From an uncultured Chlamydiae bacterium (GTDB lineage Bacteria; Chlamydiota; Chlamydiia; Chlamydiales; Rhabdochlamydiaceae), in contig CAMFIG010000026.1 in NCBI GenBank assembly GCA_945952445.1, positions 1 through 32,916 on the forward strand: a stretch of DNA of 32,916 nt, given 5' to 3'. The notes under the pieces are model-generated. The model saw only the letters and a list, made by a program, of their open reading frames with translations. It did not search any database and had not been told where the DNA came from. A program made the translations under genes and the position numbers. Of the stretch, positions 31,956 through 32,916 are shown piece after piece. Numbering within the stretch: position 1 is the stretch's first letter; every line of letters begins with the position of its first letter.

Positions 31956-32672
31956 CTAATTTTTCATATTATGATATACAGCGTCGACATCGTCTAAAGC
32001 CTCTAGCCATTCAATCAAAGCTTCATTGGCTTTAGCTGTTTCCTCATCGCATTCGACATACACTTTAGGAATCATCTCTAAACTCGCCTCTTCGCAAGGA
32101 ATCTGCATTGCATCCAATTTTTCTTTTACCTGATATAATGCATCAGGCGGAGTAGTAATCACATAGACTTCTTCTGTCACTTCAAAATCCTCTGCTCCTG
32201 CTTCCGACACGGCTAAGAAGAGCGCATCTTCCTCTGCATTTTTGCGCAGAACTTGGATCACTCCTTTCCGATCAAAATTGAACATGACAGAACCGGGATT
32301 TGCAATAGTCCCTCCGCGCTTGTTCGTTGCAATTCTCATATCGGAAGACACGCGGTTCTTATTGTCTGTCATAATATCCACGATCAATCCCACCCCTCCA
32401 TGTCCATACAGCTCGTAGCTCATTTCCACAAAGTCAGCTTGGTCTGCGGAGGCCGCTTTTTTAATGTTTCTTTCGATATTATCATTTGGCAAGTTAGCAG
32501 CTCTTGCTTTTTGCAGGACAAGACGGAGCTTTGGATTCGATTTGGGATCAGGACCGCCTTGCTTGACTGCACTGATGATTTCTTTTGTAATTCGAGAAAA
32601 TGCTTTTCCTTTTTTTGCGTCCGCTTTTTCTTTGCGATGCTTAATATTTGCCCACTTGCTATGCCCTGCCAT
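31956..32672 (-). CDS. yebC: YebC/PmpR-family translational regulator protein
   Basis: 238 residues, full length, starting MAGHSKWANIKHRKEKADAK as in all YebC proteins, with ARAANLPNDNIERNIKKA and YELYGHGGVGLIVD in place and an acidic end. The family was long annotated as a transcription factor; some members resolve ribosome stalling at proline runs. It is cytoplasmic. It has its own promoter region upstream (a TATAAT at 32861-32866 on the minus strand) and a 70-bp A+T-rich gap after the stop of the lipase-like gene's start region. Confidence 0.96.
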   Translation of the reverse strand: MAGHSKWANIKHRKEKADAKKGKAFSRITKEIISAVKQGGPDPKSNPKLRLVLQKARAANLPNDNIERNIKKAASADQADFVEMSYELYGHGGVGLIVDIMTDNKNRVSSDMRIATNKRGGTIANPGSVMFNFDRKGVIQVLRKNAEEDALFLAVSEAGAEDFEVTEEVYVITTPPDALYQVKEKLDAMQIPCEEASLEMIPKVYVECDEETAKANEALIEWLEALDDVDAVYHNMKN

Positions 32673-32916
32673 ATTCGATCTCTTGGTTGCTTTTCACGAC
32701 TAAAACGCTACTCCAGAAAATGGAGTTTTAAGGTTCATTCTGATCTTAAGTTATACCTAAAACCAAGAATTAATCGGTATAAATATCTAGTTTCAAAGCA
32801 TCTAGCTTCAAAAAACAGCCTGATTTCACATACTAAAATACAATCTAAAAAAAAGATTTAATTATACCGTTCGTGATTGAAGAAGCGTCTTGATAAAAAT
32901 TCGGCTTGACGTGCAA
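32673..32916 (-). promoter_or_regulatory. yebC upstream region
   Basis: 244 bp with no convincing gene. It holds a small hairpin (ACTCCA, GAAAA, TGGAGT at 32710-32726) and a TATAAT on the minus strand at 32861-32866, about 190 nt before yebC. There is no good -35 box at the usual distance. A long untranslated leader is possible. The end of the window cuts off the rest. Confidence 0.3.

Noticed and set aside
32253-32861. 202-codon plus-strand frame over yebC
   Set aside because: Antisense to yebC for two thirds of its length, no motif or ribosome-binding site.
1-32916. CRISPR array, tRNA or rRNA genes
   Set aside because: I read both strands for regular spaced repeats, cloverleaf-like GTTCRA signals and rRNA motifs and saw none.

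Overview
The window comes from a chromosome of the phylum Chlamydiota, most likely a non-Chlamydiaceae ('environmental') lineage. Several gene blocks have the chlamydial order: rnpA-rpmH with rpmJ-rpsN and a GYF-type membrane protein; pcnB with lpxB; and DUF177-rpmF-plsX followed by rng-plsB-insulinase. The ribosomal proteins L34, L36 and S14 also read as chlamydial. I cannot name the genus from the sequence alone. There are no rRNA or tRNA genes, no CRISPR array and no recognisable prophage.

Layout. 1-3273: a decaying family of large helical proteins. It holds a C-terminal remnant, then one long reading frame split by a single in-frame TGA into 564- and 464-codon halves. 3315-5850 (minus): rpmH, rnpA (whose only AUG lies inside rpmH) and a UvrD/PcrA-like helicase. 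5940-7266: a TauE-type permease broken at a nine-T run, then rpmJ and rpsN ending in a strong terminator. 7266-9208: a GYF-domain membrane protein (minus), then an Asp23 / AmaP-like / Tsr3-like gene string. 9179-9803: a gene graveyard with an AbiEi-like antitoxin fragment cut by a 250-bp IS3-family mini-element. 9968-12097: a large inverse-autotransporter-type surface protein. 12166-15762: a possible small ORF, pcnB, an alpha/beta hydrolase, lpxB and an 88-aa orphan protein. 15879-18578 (minus): a putative effector-like protein, a GNAT acetyltransferase and a small helical protein. 18712-25958: two consecutive strings covering ribosome (L32), phospholipid entry (PlsX, plastid-type PlsB), RNase G and a periplasmic M16 protease. 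26002-28108 (minus): an accessory island with a wrecked AAA/DUF4143 ATPase, a 44-bp near-perfect palindrome and a Panacea-domain antitoxin with a RelE-like toxin. 28254-32672: an MGDG-synthase-type glycosyltransferase, a VTT-domain membrane protein, a lipase-like protein and yebC.

How it fits together. Much of the core content concerns envelope lipid and surface: PlsX supplies acyl-phosphate, PlsB acylates glycerol-3-phosphate, LpxB makes the lipid A disaccharide, the GT28-like enzyme may glycosylate diacylglycerol, and the inverse autotransporter displays a beta-helix at the surface. The accessory parts show ongoing gene decay (nonsense, homopolymer frameshift, internal deletions, a minimal IS) beside one intact-looking toxin-antitoxin pair. 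The strongest candidates for something new are the Panacea/RelE-like pair with its palindromic operator, the rnpA/rpmH overlap, the T9 frameshift in the permease, the Asp23/AmaP-like pair in a Gram-negative-type intracellular bacterium, and the inverse autotransporter next to pcnB-lpxB, where Chlamydiaceae carry pmp genes.
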